DNA from: Nemophila menziesii
Lineage: Eukaryota; Streptophyta; Magnoliopsida; Boraginales; Hydrophyllaceae
Direction of reading: 5' to 3'
NCBI GenBank assembly: GCA_029959085.1
Contig: JARWIR010000010.1
Location: 36,510,731 to 36,574,730 of the forward strand
DNA length: 64,000 bases
The position numbers and the translations under genes are program-made. Of the stretch, positions 1 to 10,099 are shown in pieces. Below the pieces are notes generated by a model that was not told the DNA's origin, made no database searches, and worked only from the letters and a program-made list of their open reading frames with translations. Within the stretch, counting starts at the first letter, position 1; the number at the start of each line of letters is the position of its first letter.

Positions 1-275
1 GCTCTCAGTTTTTATTAAATACTCTGAGTTTCCATAGTGTGCTCTCAGTTTTTATTAAATACTCTTAGTTTTTAGATTACTCTCAGTTTTTACAAAGTAC
101 TCTGAGTCTTATAAAATACTCTCAGTTTTTACAGAGTACTTTGAGTCTTATAAAATACTCTCAGTTTTTACAGAGTACTCTGAGTCTTATAAAATACTCT
201 CAGTTTTTACAGAGTACTCTGAGTCTTATAAAATACTCTCAGTTTATATGAAAATACTCTTAGTTTTAATTTCTT
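1..275. repeat. Subterminal array of AGTACTC-type repeats
   Basis: Tandem units of roughly 35-40 bases alternate TACTCTCAGTTTTTA with GAGTACTCTGAGTCTTA. They include perfect AGAGTACTCT palindromes. The array lies just upstream of the transposase start and runs off the left edge of the window. Confidence 0.85.
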
Positions 276-303
276 TGTTTTTACTCTGCTGCTTACAGTT
301 ATA

Positions 304-2532
304 ATGATACAAGATGTGCTTGTTGTGTTCAAGATGGGGACTGATCAGATTTTCCTCCCCTTTCATTAGCTAAATGGCATTAACTCAGTAAAGAATTTTG
401 TTCAGTCTAGGTGGCCTCAGATATCTAAATCTGCTGTTACATCTTATACTGTAGGGGAGTATAAAGACTCCCTTCTTGAAACTGAAACAGATTTCTGGAC
501 AATTAAGTGGATTCTTGGACGTGGTGTGTATGACAAGATTTATATTTATGTTACTGATTCCAGGACCCCTTCATTCAACAATATATCCTCTCCAGAATCA
601 TCTAGCATTTCTAAACCAATCTTTGCTGAACCTATTCGTTCTGTTGTTGCTTCTACCCCTGATCCAGCCTTTTTTATTCATGAAAAGAAGGTTATGTTGA
701 GTGATTCTTGGAAATTGGGGTTAGAAGGTGTTGGACAGTGTTTTGTGGGTGGTGCTGAGCAGTTCCGTTCCGTTCTTTGCAAGCAAGCTGCTGTTGATGG
801 GTTTGATTTCGACTATATCCACAATAACAAGAACTCTCGCATCAGCGCGCAGTGCTTTTACAAGATCGAGCAGGGTTGCAAATGGTATATATACGCATCG
901 GTTGAAAAGACAAACGGATTTTGGTATTTGCGTTCTTATAGGAATATGCACACTTGTGGTCATGTTTAGAAGAAAACCTCACACACCCGGTTGGATTCTT
1001 CAATTCTCAGTCGTGTTATTTTCGATGAACTTCGTTCTAAACCATCGTCCAGGCCTAGAGAAATTCAGACTGACTTAAAGGAGAATTATGGTTTTGATAT
1101 TTCATACAAAACATCTTGGTCTACTATCAATAAGGCTAAGGACACTCTATACGGTGATATTGGCTCTTCATTCAATCGTTTGCAATCTTACTTTGAAAAG
1201 CTTCAGAAACTAGATCCTATCACGGCTTTCTCGGTTCATTGCGATCCTGAAACACGGGTATTTCACAGATGTTTTTTTGCTTTTGGTGGTTCAATTACTG
1301 GTTTTAAGTCATGTCGCCCCATGTTATTTCTGGACGCTACGTTCCTCAAGTCCAAGTACAAAGGCTCGTTATTGGTTGCTACTGCCAAGGATGGAGATCA
1401 AGGTATCATAACAACTTATTACTTGTTCTCTTTGTATACATTCATTTTTAGTTCTTGGTTCTCACTTTTTTACTGGGTTTCCTAATCAGGTTTATTCCCT
1501 GTTGCTTTTGGCGTTGTTCCTGGTGAGGACACCGACAATTGGACGGCATTTCTTCAGTTTTTAAAGCCTCTTGTCGAGGGTCGCCCTCTCACGTTTATAT
1601 CAGACCGCCACAAGGGTCTACTAAATGGTGTTAGGGATGTTTTTCCTCAAGATAGTCACAGTTTTTGCATTAAACATATCGAGAAAAACCTCAAAATTGC
1701 TATTTCCGGCTCGTCTTTTTACCGTGAAAGGATGGTGTATCTGCTCAAGCAAGTCGCGCATGCTCCTACTGTTGCACATTATGATCAACAGCTGGCTAAA
1801 TTCCTGCTGGAAGGAAAGAAGGAGGTCAAAGTTTTCCTAAAGGGTTTACCAAGGGAAAATTACGCAAATGCTTATTTCCCTGGTAGACGATATGGCGAGA
1901 TGACTTCTAATGCAGTCGAGTCTTTTAACTACTGGATTTTAGGACAAAGGGGACTTTCTGTTTGTGAGCTTGTTGACGCTCTTCGTGTTAAGTTAATGCA
2001 GTGGATTTATGAACGATCTCTATAATCATCCAAATGGACTTCACCACTGTGTCCTGCTATTATGTTGCTATATAACACTAACGTTGGTCTTAGCTGCACT
2101 TGGACCATTAAACAATCCACCGCTTCTTTGTTTCAAGTTGGCTCAAATCCAATTATGGTGGTAGATATAGCTGCCTGTACCTGTTCTTGTTGTGAATGGC
2201 AAGAGCTCGGCTTCCCGTGTCAGCATGCTTTGTGTGCACTATCTAGTGCTTCTGTTCGTGATCCGTTCGAGTATGTAGAGTCATACTTTCACACTTCATC
2301 CTACGTTAAGACCTATTCAATGAGTATTCCTGCTATGTCTACCTTTCAAGTTGAAGTCCCTGTCCCCGAATCTCAGATTATTCTTGCTCCTGATGTTAGG
2401 GTTCCACCTGGTAGGCCTCAGACTAAGCGCTTTCGTTCATGCACCGAGAAGGTTGTCCGTTCAATTCGTTGTGGCGATTGCAAGAAGGTGGGACATAACA
2501 AATCTACTTGTAGAGCTCCACCCAAATCATAA
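304..2532 (+). pseudogene. MURA-like MULE transposase (three in-frame stops)
   Basis: This encodes a Mutator-superfamily DDE transposase. I read it from ATG 304 to TAA 2530-2532, about 713 codons, with one 87-bp GT-AG intron at 1403-1489. Order of parts: an N-terminal MuDR-type region, then the catalytic core with D at 1333-1335 (FLDATFLKS), D at 1603-1605 (ISDRHKGL) and E at 1918-1920 (NAVESFNYW). A SWIM zinc finger follows (CTCSCCEWQELGFPCQHAL), and a C-terminal zinc knuckle (CGDCKKVGHNKSTC) ends the protein. The frame is kept throughout but is broken by TAG 367-369, TAG 967-969 and TAA 2023-2025. Each is one C-to-T change from a Gln codon. The catalytic residues are intact, so this looks like a recently silenced autonomous copy. 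The first exon is the least certain part. Confidence 0.85.
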
Positions 2533-2736
2533 TTTAACTGCTGTTTTTTTATTGTAATCATGCTTATTAACTTCTCGTTAATGTTTAGATTCACTCATTG
2601 GTGCCATTGAACTATTTTTACATTTATATGTTTTTTTGTTGTAGAAGTTTAATTTGATTTAAGCATGTCATTCTTGTTAAACTCTTTGATCTGTTATTTA
2701 AGCATATTTCTGAATTAACAATCTTTTACACTTATA

Positions 2737-3180
2737 GGACTACTCTATATAATTGTATGAGTACTCTATATTATTTTATGAGTACTCTATATAATTGTAT
2801 GAGTACTCTATATTATTTTATGAGTACTCTATATTATTTTATGAGTACTCTATATAATTTTATGAATACTCTATACAATTGTAAGAGTACTCTATCATTT
2901 TTCAGAGTACTCTATACAATTGTACGAGTACTCTATCATTTTTCAGAGTACTCTATAAAATTGTATGAGTACTCCATCATTTTTTAGAATACTCTATCAT
3001 TTTTAAGAATACTCTATACAATTGTGTGAGTACTCAATCAGTTAATTGAATACTCTTTATCTTTACAGAGTACTCTGTTATTTTTCTTTGAGTACTCTTT
3101 ATTTTTCTATGAGTACTCTTTATTTTTCTCTGAGTACTCGCATATTTTTCTGAGTACTTTACAGTTACTTTTTGAGTACC
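2737..3180. repeat. 21-bp GAGTACTC tandem array between the convergent genes
   Basis: About twenty units have the pattern GAGTACTCTATATAATTGTAT, with the AT-rich spacer varying and the GAGTACTC core kept. The 21-bp period makes a spurious seven-residue protein repeat (MSTLYYF), which I do not regard as coding. The array sits between the 3' ends of the two convergent MULE genes. Confidence 0.9.
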
Positions 3181-3439
3181 CTGTACATTTATCCTGTTCA
3201 ACAATCAATTAATCAAACAAATACCAAAACCCTTCATAATTCATTTTCCAAGTTTAAAAAACATCCAAAAACACCCAAAACAAGTCTAAATATCCAAAAC
3301 AACCCAATAATCTACCAAAACCCATCATAAAGTACTTATAAAACTAAGAGAACAAACCATCAACAAGTCTAAAGCAAAGTCTACATCAAACCAAACTCCC
3401 AAACACTCATTACATAAAAAAATACTTAGTATTAATCAT
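3181..3439. other. AT-rich spacer
   Basis: A-rich, non-repetitive sequence lies between the tandem array and the 3' end of the Ulp1-type gene. I see no coding or structural signal in it. Confidence 0.5.
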
Positions 3440-4004
3440 TTATGCACTTCTCCCCATGTTTATGCATTGCGAGTATTTGCTGCGCAACAACTTACGAATA
3501 ATCATTGCTCTTCCTTCGTTAATAACTTTCTGCACATAAGTTTTTTGACGTACCAACCCACTCCGATAATAGCCATAACACCAGAGTATGACAAAAACAC
3601 CGCAGTCCACGCTCCCTGGTTCTTGTTCAGCACAATCTATATTAGTCATTATATATTTGTCTTCTTTTCCTGGATTTATCTTCCTCAATACATTTTGCAC
3701 CAAGAACTTTCTATACTTTGCGGCGGTTTGTTCTGTCTTTGAACCTATTGACTCTGGATTTTTTGGTTTGATAGAGTTATAATGCCAAAATTCCTTATCA
3801 TCCCTGCTGTACACCAACAAACTCCAATGTCCACAATCACCATCCTGGACAAACACTGGCAATAGTGTGAAATTATATTCTCGGCTATTTTTGAAAAATG
3901 GTTCTGCAATATACATCTCACATGCTTCAACGTTCTCGGCGTCAATTAAACTCTGCACCAAATGATAGAGTTAAAAAAAACTCTTAATGTTTGAATACTC
4001 ATTA

Positions 4005-4165
4005 AAATACTTAGAGTACTCATAGTTTTGTGCATTAGATTCATAGAGTACTCACAGTTTCACTTCAACACAGAGTACTCTTAGTTTCCAATAATCAGAA
4101 TAGTGAGTACTCAAAGAACTGTTATAGTAAAACTAAGTGTACTCACTACTTAATATTACAATATG
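4005..4165. repeat. GAGTACTC array in intron 5 of the MULE second gene
   Basis: Several AGAGTACTC-type motifs with AT-rich spacers (for example AGAGTACTCACAGTTTCA) lie inside the 234-bp intron between exons 5 and 6. Confidence 0.8.
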
Positions 4166-6044
4166 AAAAACTCAGAGTAATCTTACCATGCACATTGCAC
4201 TCTGGTGTGTCACACCATACTTTCCTCCTTTTACTCCATATTCTTCTTTTACCATTTTTAGCATAGCATCAATCACTTGCAATTTTAATTAATCACATAA
4301 TCATTTTCCAATATATATGTTTTTTGTGTATATATGATCATATTTAAATTTGTTTACCTGCACTTCAATCATTTATTTACGCGCAATAGCAAAAGCATCT
4401 GATCCTGATACTAACAATTCATTTTCTTTATCCCACCATATTGCATCTCCCAAGTTTTCTTCTTTAATTTGCAGAAGGAAATTATAATCCTTCTCATCAA
4501 CTGTGTCCTCTCCATTCCACTTTTGTTTTGTTTTCCCTTTATCTCCTTCTTCTGCTCCTTTTTTCTTTAAATCTGAAACCTTTTCCTTAACACCTTCATC
4601 AATCTTTTCCTTCATTTTTGTTCCAATCACTTTATTTTTGTTTGTTTTTTCACCCGCTCCTTCTTTTTGTTTAATTTTTAGTTTTACTCTTTTCGTTTTT
4701 GGTTCTTCCACAAAATCAGAATCTTTGTTTTTTGCAGCAGCTGCAGCACGGTTATTCTTCTTTACATTTCTCTCTATCGACCCTGGGGTCGCAAGCTTGT
4801 ATGATCTCCTTCGTTTAACATTTGTCTTAACTTCACCAACTACCTCCACATCCTCACCCTCTTCTGTTCCTTTTTCTGCCTCTTCATTATTAGTCTCTAA
4901 AAGTGACGCAGCTGCTCGCAAATTTTCGCACTCTGCCTTGGACTTTTCAAGTTCTTCGATGCATTCGTTGTACCACGTGCTTATATCCATGTGCTCCTTG
5001 TTCAACTTTACTTTGTCCTCCTTCAACTTCGCAACCTGCTCTCTTAGACTATTTATTTTACCTTGTTGATTTATTATCGCATCCTCCAACTCCTTGTTTT
5101 TGATTTCTTCTCTGTTTACCTGGTTGCTAAGTGTATCTACCAGCTGCAAAAGCTCTTTCTTTTCCTTTTTTACTGTTTCCAGATCAGCTAAAATCTCTTA
5201 AATTCTTGATATTGTTTTTTCTTATTTAGCTTTCTCCTTGTTCAAAACCTCAATCTCATCTATTAAGTAATTTTTTTCCTTGCCGGATTCAATCAACTTC
5301 TCTCTTAAAGACATAACAACCGGATCATTCGAATCTCCCCCCTCGTTTACTTCTCCGTTAAACCTGCTCCGGTTTTTGTTAATTCCTTCAACAACCATCT
5401 CCACTACCTTTGTTAAACCATCTATTTCTGTTTTTTCAGTTCGCACCTCTTCTTCTTCTTCTAATTATGCTTCTTTTTCAATATCAATCTTATCAAATTC
5501 CTTACCCCCTCTTGGGGGACCATCATCCAGATTGTCGTCTATCAACATTTCTTCTTCCGCACTATCCAAATCCATATCTAAATCCATCTCTCTTCCTCCA
5601 TCTTCGTTGCTATCTGAGTTTTTACCTTCTTCCTCTGTTTTTTCTTTTTCTTCAGAATCCTTCATCTCTTCACCTGCGTTATCTTTACTCTCATCTTTAT
5701 CTTCACGAATTACTTCACTCATCACCCCATCTCCTCTATCATTCATCCAACCATCGACATTCACGTCTTCATCATTTGACACCCTTTTTGCAGAATTTTC
5801 ATTTTCATCTTCATTCAATACACCATCTTTTGTCACAGTTTTATCTCCAACTACTTCATCTCCATCTTTCTCAGCACCCCGACTGCACTCTCCTTTTAAC
5901 ACATCTGTTTCATTAACGTCCTGATTGTGACCATCCTCGATTCTTATCCATCCCTCTTCCAAAGCAGTTGGTTTTAGCTCCTTACTCCTTACCTGAATAT
6001 GTCATAGACATTCCAAAGGAGTTGATTTTATCTCAGTTATAATG

Positions 6045-6170
6045 TAACAAAACAGAGAGTACTCATAGTTTTATATACTAAAACTTAGAGTACTCATAGT
6101 TCTCATATATCAAAACTTAGAGTACTCATAGTTTTATATACTAAAACTTAGAGTACTCACAATTTTTAAT
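6045..6170. repeat. GAGTACTC array in intron 3 of the MULE second gene
   Basis: Four near-identical units of about 37 bp carry GAGTACTCATAGTTTTATA. They lie in the 415-bp intron 3, directly beside a MITE insertion. Confidence 0.8.
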
Positions 6171-6198
6171 TTGTAGATATTTATACTGTATAACAATA

Positions 6199-6389
6199 GA
6201 GTAATGATATATGTCACCCCTTTTCATGTCACCTTTTTATCACCTTTCTATACATATGTTCTGATTTCCTTGAATAGAAGATAGAGAAAAATTAAATGGG
6301 ATAGAGAAATCAATTCATTGGTACATGTAAGCATACACGTAGGAGGTGATAAAAGGGTGATATAAAAAGGGTGACAAATATCATTACTC
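6199..6389. mobile_element. Mutator-type MITE (191 bp) with 9-bp target duplication
   Basis: The terminal inverted repeats begin GAGTAATGATAT and end ATATCATTACTC. The arms extend through ATGTCACCCCTTTT on the left and AAAAGGGTGACAAAT on the right. It is flanked by a perfect 9-bp duplication ATAACAATA at 6190-6198 and 6390-6398, the size expected for Mutator-superfamily insertion. It is inserted in intron 3 of the MULE second gene, so one MULE-type element is nested in another. Confidence 0.93.
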
Positions 6390-7344
6390 ATAACAATATT
6401 CCCTAACCTTTTTACTCTTCACTGCATGCACATTGATTTTTTTAGCACCGAGCATGTACTCCAATTTTAGGCACCTCGGAACTGCATCTTCCTCCTTCAA
6501 ATTACCAATTTCCTTCACGTGTTAAAAAAGCCATGGCTACAAGTTTTAAAAAAGATTTTTCAGTTTTTATTGTATAAGATTAATATACATTTGTACTTAA
6601 TCATCTTACCAGCAACACAAAAACACCCCCCTTTGCTTTTGTTGTATCCGAACATTTACGAATTGATTTAATCATGTAACTTTTCATTTCACCAGCCCAA
6701 TTGTACTTCTTTATGCTTTCCAAGTCCTCGCATACACTGATATGTATCTGTTTTGCTTGGTAATGTCTTTTCGACAAACATAGCGACGTTACTGTATATA
6801 TTGATAATAACTTTTCTATATCCTCCTTCGCCTCTAACGTGAGTACTCTATCTTTAAAATTGTCAATAACAGTTTCTATTTGGTCACTAAGAAGTTTTAA
6901 ATTAACTACACCCACATTCCCGAACATTCTCCTATACCACGCCGATCGGTTGTTTGCATCAACTGTAACTTTCTTTGGTAGATGATCTTGACCACACTCG
7001 ATACCTAATAGTATCTTTATTTCTAACTTTGTTATCTTTAAATCTTTTCCACCAATTACGAATCCACCCGATACAGACGAGAAACAATCTATAACTTGTT
7101 TGATCAGTACGTCAGACTTTTTCATAAACTTGTACTTTTCTCTCCTATCGAATATCCCTTTCCATAACCTATAAAAAGGTGTCCTTCTGCATTTCGCGAG
7201 GTGATCTTCTGTCATACCTTGCAATTGCATTATCTGCAGAATTCCATTAATGTTTGATCTGTACTGTATTACTTGTTTACCCTTCTGAAAATCAGTCAAG
7301 ATCAACAAATACTCAGTAATCACAGTTTTGTATTATAGTTCTTG

Positions 7345-7490
7345 AAATCTAAGAGTACTCTGAGTTTTCGAATATAAACTCATAGTACTCTGAGTTTTCA
7401 AACAAAAACACAGAGTACTCAATGTTTTCATATATAAACTAAGAGTACTCATAGTTTTCATACAAAAACTCAGAGTACTCATAGTTTAAT
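7345..7490. repeat. GAGTACTC array in intron 1 of the MULE second gene
   Basis: Five or so AGAGTACTC motifs with spacers like TGAGTTTTCAAACAAAAACA lie at the 3' end of the 779-bp intron 1. Confidence 0.8.
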
Positions 7491-7503
7491 CATGCAAAAC
7501 AAC

Positions 7504-8020
7504 AAAACCCAGAAGAACGATTCACATTCATAACAAAAAAGAGAGTATAACACCAAATCTACAGAGTATTAAGCAAATAACACAGAGTATCGGTTCAAAA
7601 ACTGAGAGTACACATGCGAAAACCTAAAACCCAGAAAAGGACGAAACACATTCATAACAAAACAGAGAGTATAACACCAAATCTACAGAGTATTAAGCAA
7701 ATAACATCGGGTATCGGTTCAAAAACTGAGAGTACACATGCAAAAACCTAAAACCCAGAAAAGGACGAAACACATTCATAACAAAACTGAGAGTATAACA
7801 CCAAATCTACAGAGTATTAAGCAAATAACACAGAGTATCGGTACAAAAACTGAGAGTACACATGCGAAAACCTAAAACCCAGAAAAGGACGAAACACATT
7901 CATAACAAAACTGAGAGTATAACACCAAATCTACAGAGTATTAAGCAAATAACACAAAGTATCGGTACAAAAACTGAGAGTACACATGCGAAAACCTAAA
8001 ACCCAGAAAAGGACGAAAAA
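7504..8020. repeat. 124-bp tandem repeat, about four copies
   Basis: The marker CACATTCATAAC recurs at 7523, 7647, 7771 and 7895, an exact 124-bp period. Each unit contains degenerate half-sites AGAGTATAAC, AGAGTATTAAG and GAGAGTACACATG. Copies are nearly identical, so the expansion is recent. The array fills most of intron 1 of the MULE second gene. Confidence 0.93.
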
Positions 8021-8345
8021 CAAAAACACTGAAAAACTCAGAGTATCGTAAATCGTTGCTAACCTTTGGTTTTTCATCTGAATCGGTATCAGAATCACTC
8101 TTGTTCGTCATTTTCCGTTAGATTTCTCGGAGTATTTCGACCGTCGCTTCAAAACAGGAGAGAGAAATGGAGAGCGTTTTTTGGATAGAGAGAGAAAGTG
8201 AGAGAGAGCGTGTGACGTAAATGGAAAGAGAAAGCTAATTCTAAGAGTATTTATACCATAAGGGTAGTAAAGACAATTGTCAAAGTTGAGGTCCCTAAGA
8301 AGAACGAAAGTATAGAGTCTACTCTATAGAGAAAAAATAGTGTCT

Positions 8346-9139
8346 CTAAGACCCTATATATAATTCACCCATATTTTTAGGATTCCCAAGAACCAAAAGT
8401 CACCGCTATTGATACCACCTATGATGTCGAATGATAATAGGATAAGATCTGGATGCTTATATTATTCTCGTATCTTTAAGGAGACATGCAAACATCCCAT
8501 AGTTAATGTTATTTTCACTTAATCGGCTTAGTTTTGTTAGGTCTTAATACTCAATTTTCGAGACATGCGAATACGAGGTCGGGGGATATTTCTCTTCAGG
8601 GGCGGATCCAGGACAAAAGTTGAGCGGAGGGTTGAAATATATGGGGGTTCGGGGCAACGGGCCCGAAATTATTTTTTGAAACATATAGTGAACTTTAGTT
8701 CATCATTTCTTTTTTTTAGTTATTTAATACTAGTGCAATATTTACGTAAATATCAATATTAAAATACGTTTTATGTAATCAATGTAAATACTAGTAATAC
8801 TAATTCCTTCTTCATGTACTATGTAGCATAAAAAGCGATTAGAAAAGAAAAACATTATGTAGCATAGACTTTTAAAGAGTTTTGACGATAGATTAAATTA
8901 AAAGAACCAAAATTTAAGAAAGGCATAAACTATTTTATTTATATGAAAGAAAAATTAAATTTCCATCGAATAATTTTATTAATAAATTTTAAATTCGTAT
9001 AAAAAATTTATAATTCACATACAACTATCCAAATTTTTATAGAAACACTCAAATAAAAAAACTTAACGAATTTTTAACTTTTATAAAATTAAAAATTATT
9101 AAAATGAATCTAAAACTATTTGTAAATTTGATTAAAATA
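8346..9139. other. Intergenic DNA with a possible hAT-like end
   Basis: AT-rich DNA follows the MULE. At 8595-8610 the sequence AGGGGCGGATCCAGGA resembles a terminal motif seen on many plant non-autonomous elements. I find no matching second end, so it is only a possible remnant. Nothing else is recognisable. Confidence 0.3.
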
Positions 9140-10060
9140 ATGTTGGTAGAGATTAGAGAAAACATCCTCATAGAGCTTCATAATAATTTTTTTAAGCCTT
9201 CAATAATTTATTTAATAAAAAAATACCTAATAGAACAATTATTTATAGAAAACATCCATTTTATATTATTTATACCTTTACTACCCTTATTATTATATAT
9301 TTATTTTATATTTAATATAATATTTATTTTTAAATATTAAACAAATAATAGAGTACTTCTACCACCACCATGTATTTAACCACCACTACAGTCACCACAA
9401 CCATCACCACCTCCACCACCACAACCACCACAACCACCACCTACTACTAATTCCATCACACGCGCGCGTCCTTGAAATTTTTAGAATCGTCATAACTAAT
9501 TCAAAAAAAATCAAAAAATTAAAAAAATTGCATTTTTTGATAAAGCAAATTAATATTTACGTCTACGATTGTTTTTTTGACTTACGAAATTCACTGTTTA
9601 AAACATGGAATTATATGTTTTAAACAGTGAATTTCATGTCTGCGGAAAATAAATTCAGTATTTCAAAACATGGAATTTCATGTTTAAAACATGAAATTCA
9701 ATGTTCAAAACATGGAATTACGTGTCTGCGAATCAAAAAAGTCAAAAAAAATTCAAAAAATTCATAAAAAAATCATAGACGTAAATATTAATTTGCTTTA
9801 TCTAAATATATAAATTTTTGATTTTTTTGATTTTTTTGATTTTTTTAGAATTAGTTACGGTGATTTGAAAAAAATTTCACGGACACGCGTGTATTAGTTT
9901 CTGTTTTGTTTTTTCTAATTTCTTTTTAATTTTTTTAATTACTAATTATAGGGGTAGTTTGGGGTGGGGCTGTTTTTTATAAAGTATCTCATTCTAGGCA
10001 CATTTTTTTTTAAATAAGTTTTCTATTAGACATTAATCTATAATTGGCTCTTTATAAAAA
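9140..10060. mobile_element. Palindromic non-autonomous element family, copy A
   Basis: An AT-rich end leads into a CCACCACC-rich minisatellite (9359-9445) and then a 436-bp inverted-repeat core (9457-9892). The core runs from CACGCGCGCGTCCTTGAAAT to a matching CACGGACACGCGTGT. Inside are short palindromes based on CATGGAATT and CATGTTTTAAACATG. The same arrangement recurs at 36.8-38.9 kb and 56.8-57.7 kb in the opposite orientation. The outer ends form imperfect inverted repeats of about 45 bp. Exact ends and target duplication are unresolved and no protein is encoded. Confidence 0.7.
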
Positions 10061-10099
10061 ATAAAGTTAAAAAAATTAGTGAACTTAAAAAATTTAAAA

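Larger units (their letters stand above)
3440..8111 (-). pseudogene. MULE second gene: DUF1985-like region, coiled coil, Ulp1-type cysteine protease (five in-frame stops)
   Basis: I reconstruct six exons on the minus strand with GT-AG borders and matching phase: 8111-8064, 7284-6610, 6536-6408, 5992-4358, 4276-4187 and 3952-3440, about 1,030 codons. Exon 1 encodes a short acidic leader. Exons 2-3 resemble the DUF1985-like N-terminal part of plant Ulp1-family transposon proteins. Exon 4 encodes a very acidic stretch, then a long Glu/Lys/Gln coiled coil and a basic segment. Exon 6 is an Ulp1/SENP (C48)-type domain with His in GHWSLLVY and Cys in SVDCGVFV; the usual Asp is Asn (AAC, 3778-3776). 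TAA codons at 6524-6522, 5467-5465, 5224-5222, 5200-5198 and 4375-4373 break the frame. The exon 5 acceptor reads TTGCAA instead of TTGCAG. Domain order is typical of Kaonashi-type MULEs. No function has been shown here. Confidence 0.75.
1..8345 (+). mobile_element. Mutator-like element (MULE) with transposase gene and Ulp1-type second gene
   Basis: The block holds a MURA-like transposase on + (304-2532) and, convergent to it, a gene on - (8111-3440) with a DUF1985-like region, an acidic/coiled-coil middle and an Ulp1-type cysteine protease domain. Plant MULEs of the Kaonashi and VANDAL types are known to carry such additional genes. All non-coding space is filled with copies of the palindrome GAGTACTC, which I do not see clustered elsewhere in the window; this binds the block into one element. 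The left end lies outside the window because the motif array already starts at base 1. The right end is approximate: motif-rich and promoter-like sequence fades at about 8,345. No terminal inverted repeat or target duplication can be assigned. Confidence 0.75.

Noticed and set aside
2757..2987. ORF with a seven-residue repeat (MSTLYYF)
   Set aside because: It is a by-product of the 21-bp tandem array, with no independent coding signal.
4503..5069. Plus-strand Ser/Phe-rich ORF of 188 codons
   Set aside because: It is antisense to the Glu/Lys-rich coiled-coil exon, whose codons complement to Ser/Phe/Leu.
5280..5924. Plus-strand Ser-rich ORF of 214 codons
   Set aside because: Shadow of the acidic exon 4 on the minus strand.
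7504..8020. CRISPR-like array
   Set aside because: Units are long (124 bp), head to tail, without unique spacers, and sit in an intron of a plant transposon gene.
304..8111. TAA/TAG read as Gln (ciliate-type code) in the MULE
   Set aside because: Genes of this type are plant-specific, ordinary CAA/CAG codons are abundant in them, and other elements in the window have stops at Trp positions. C-to-T decay is the simpler explanation.
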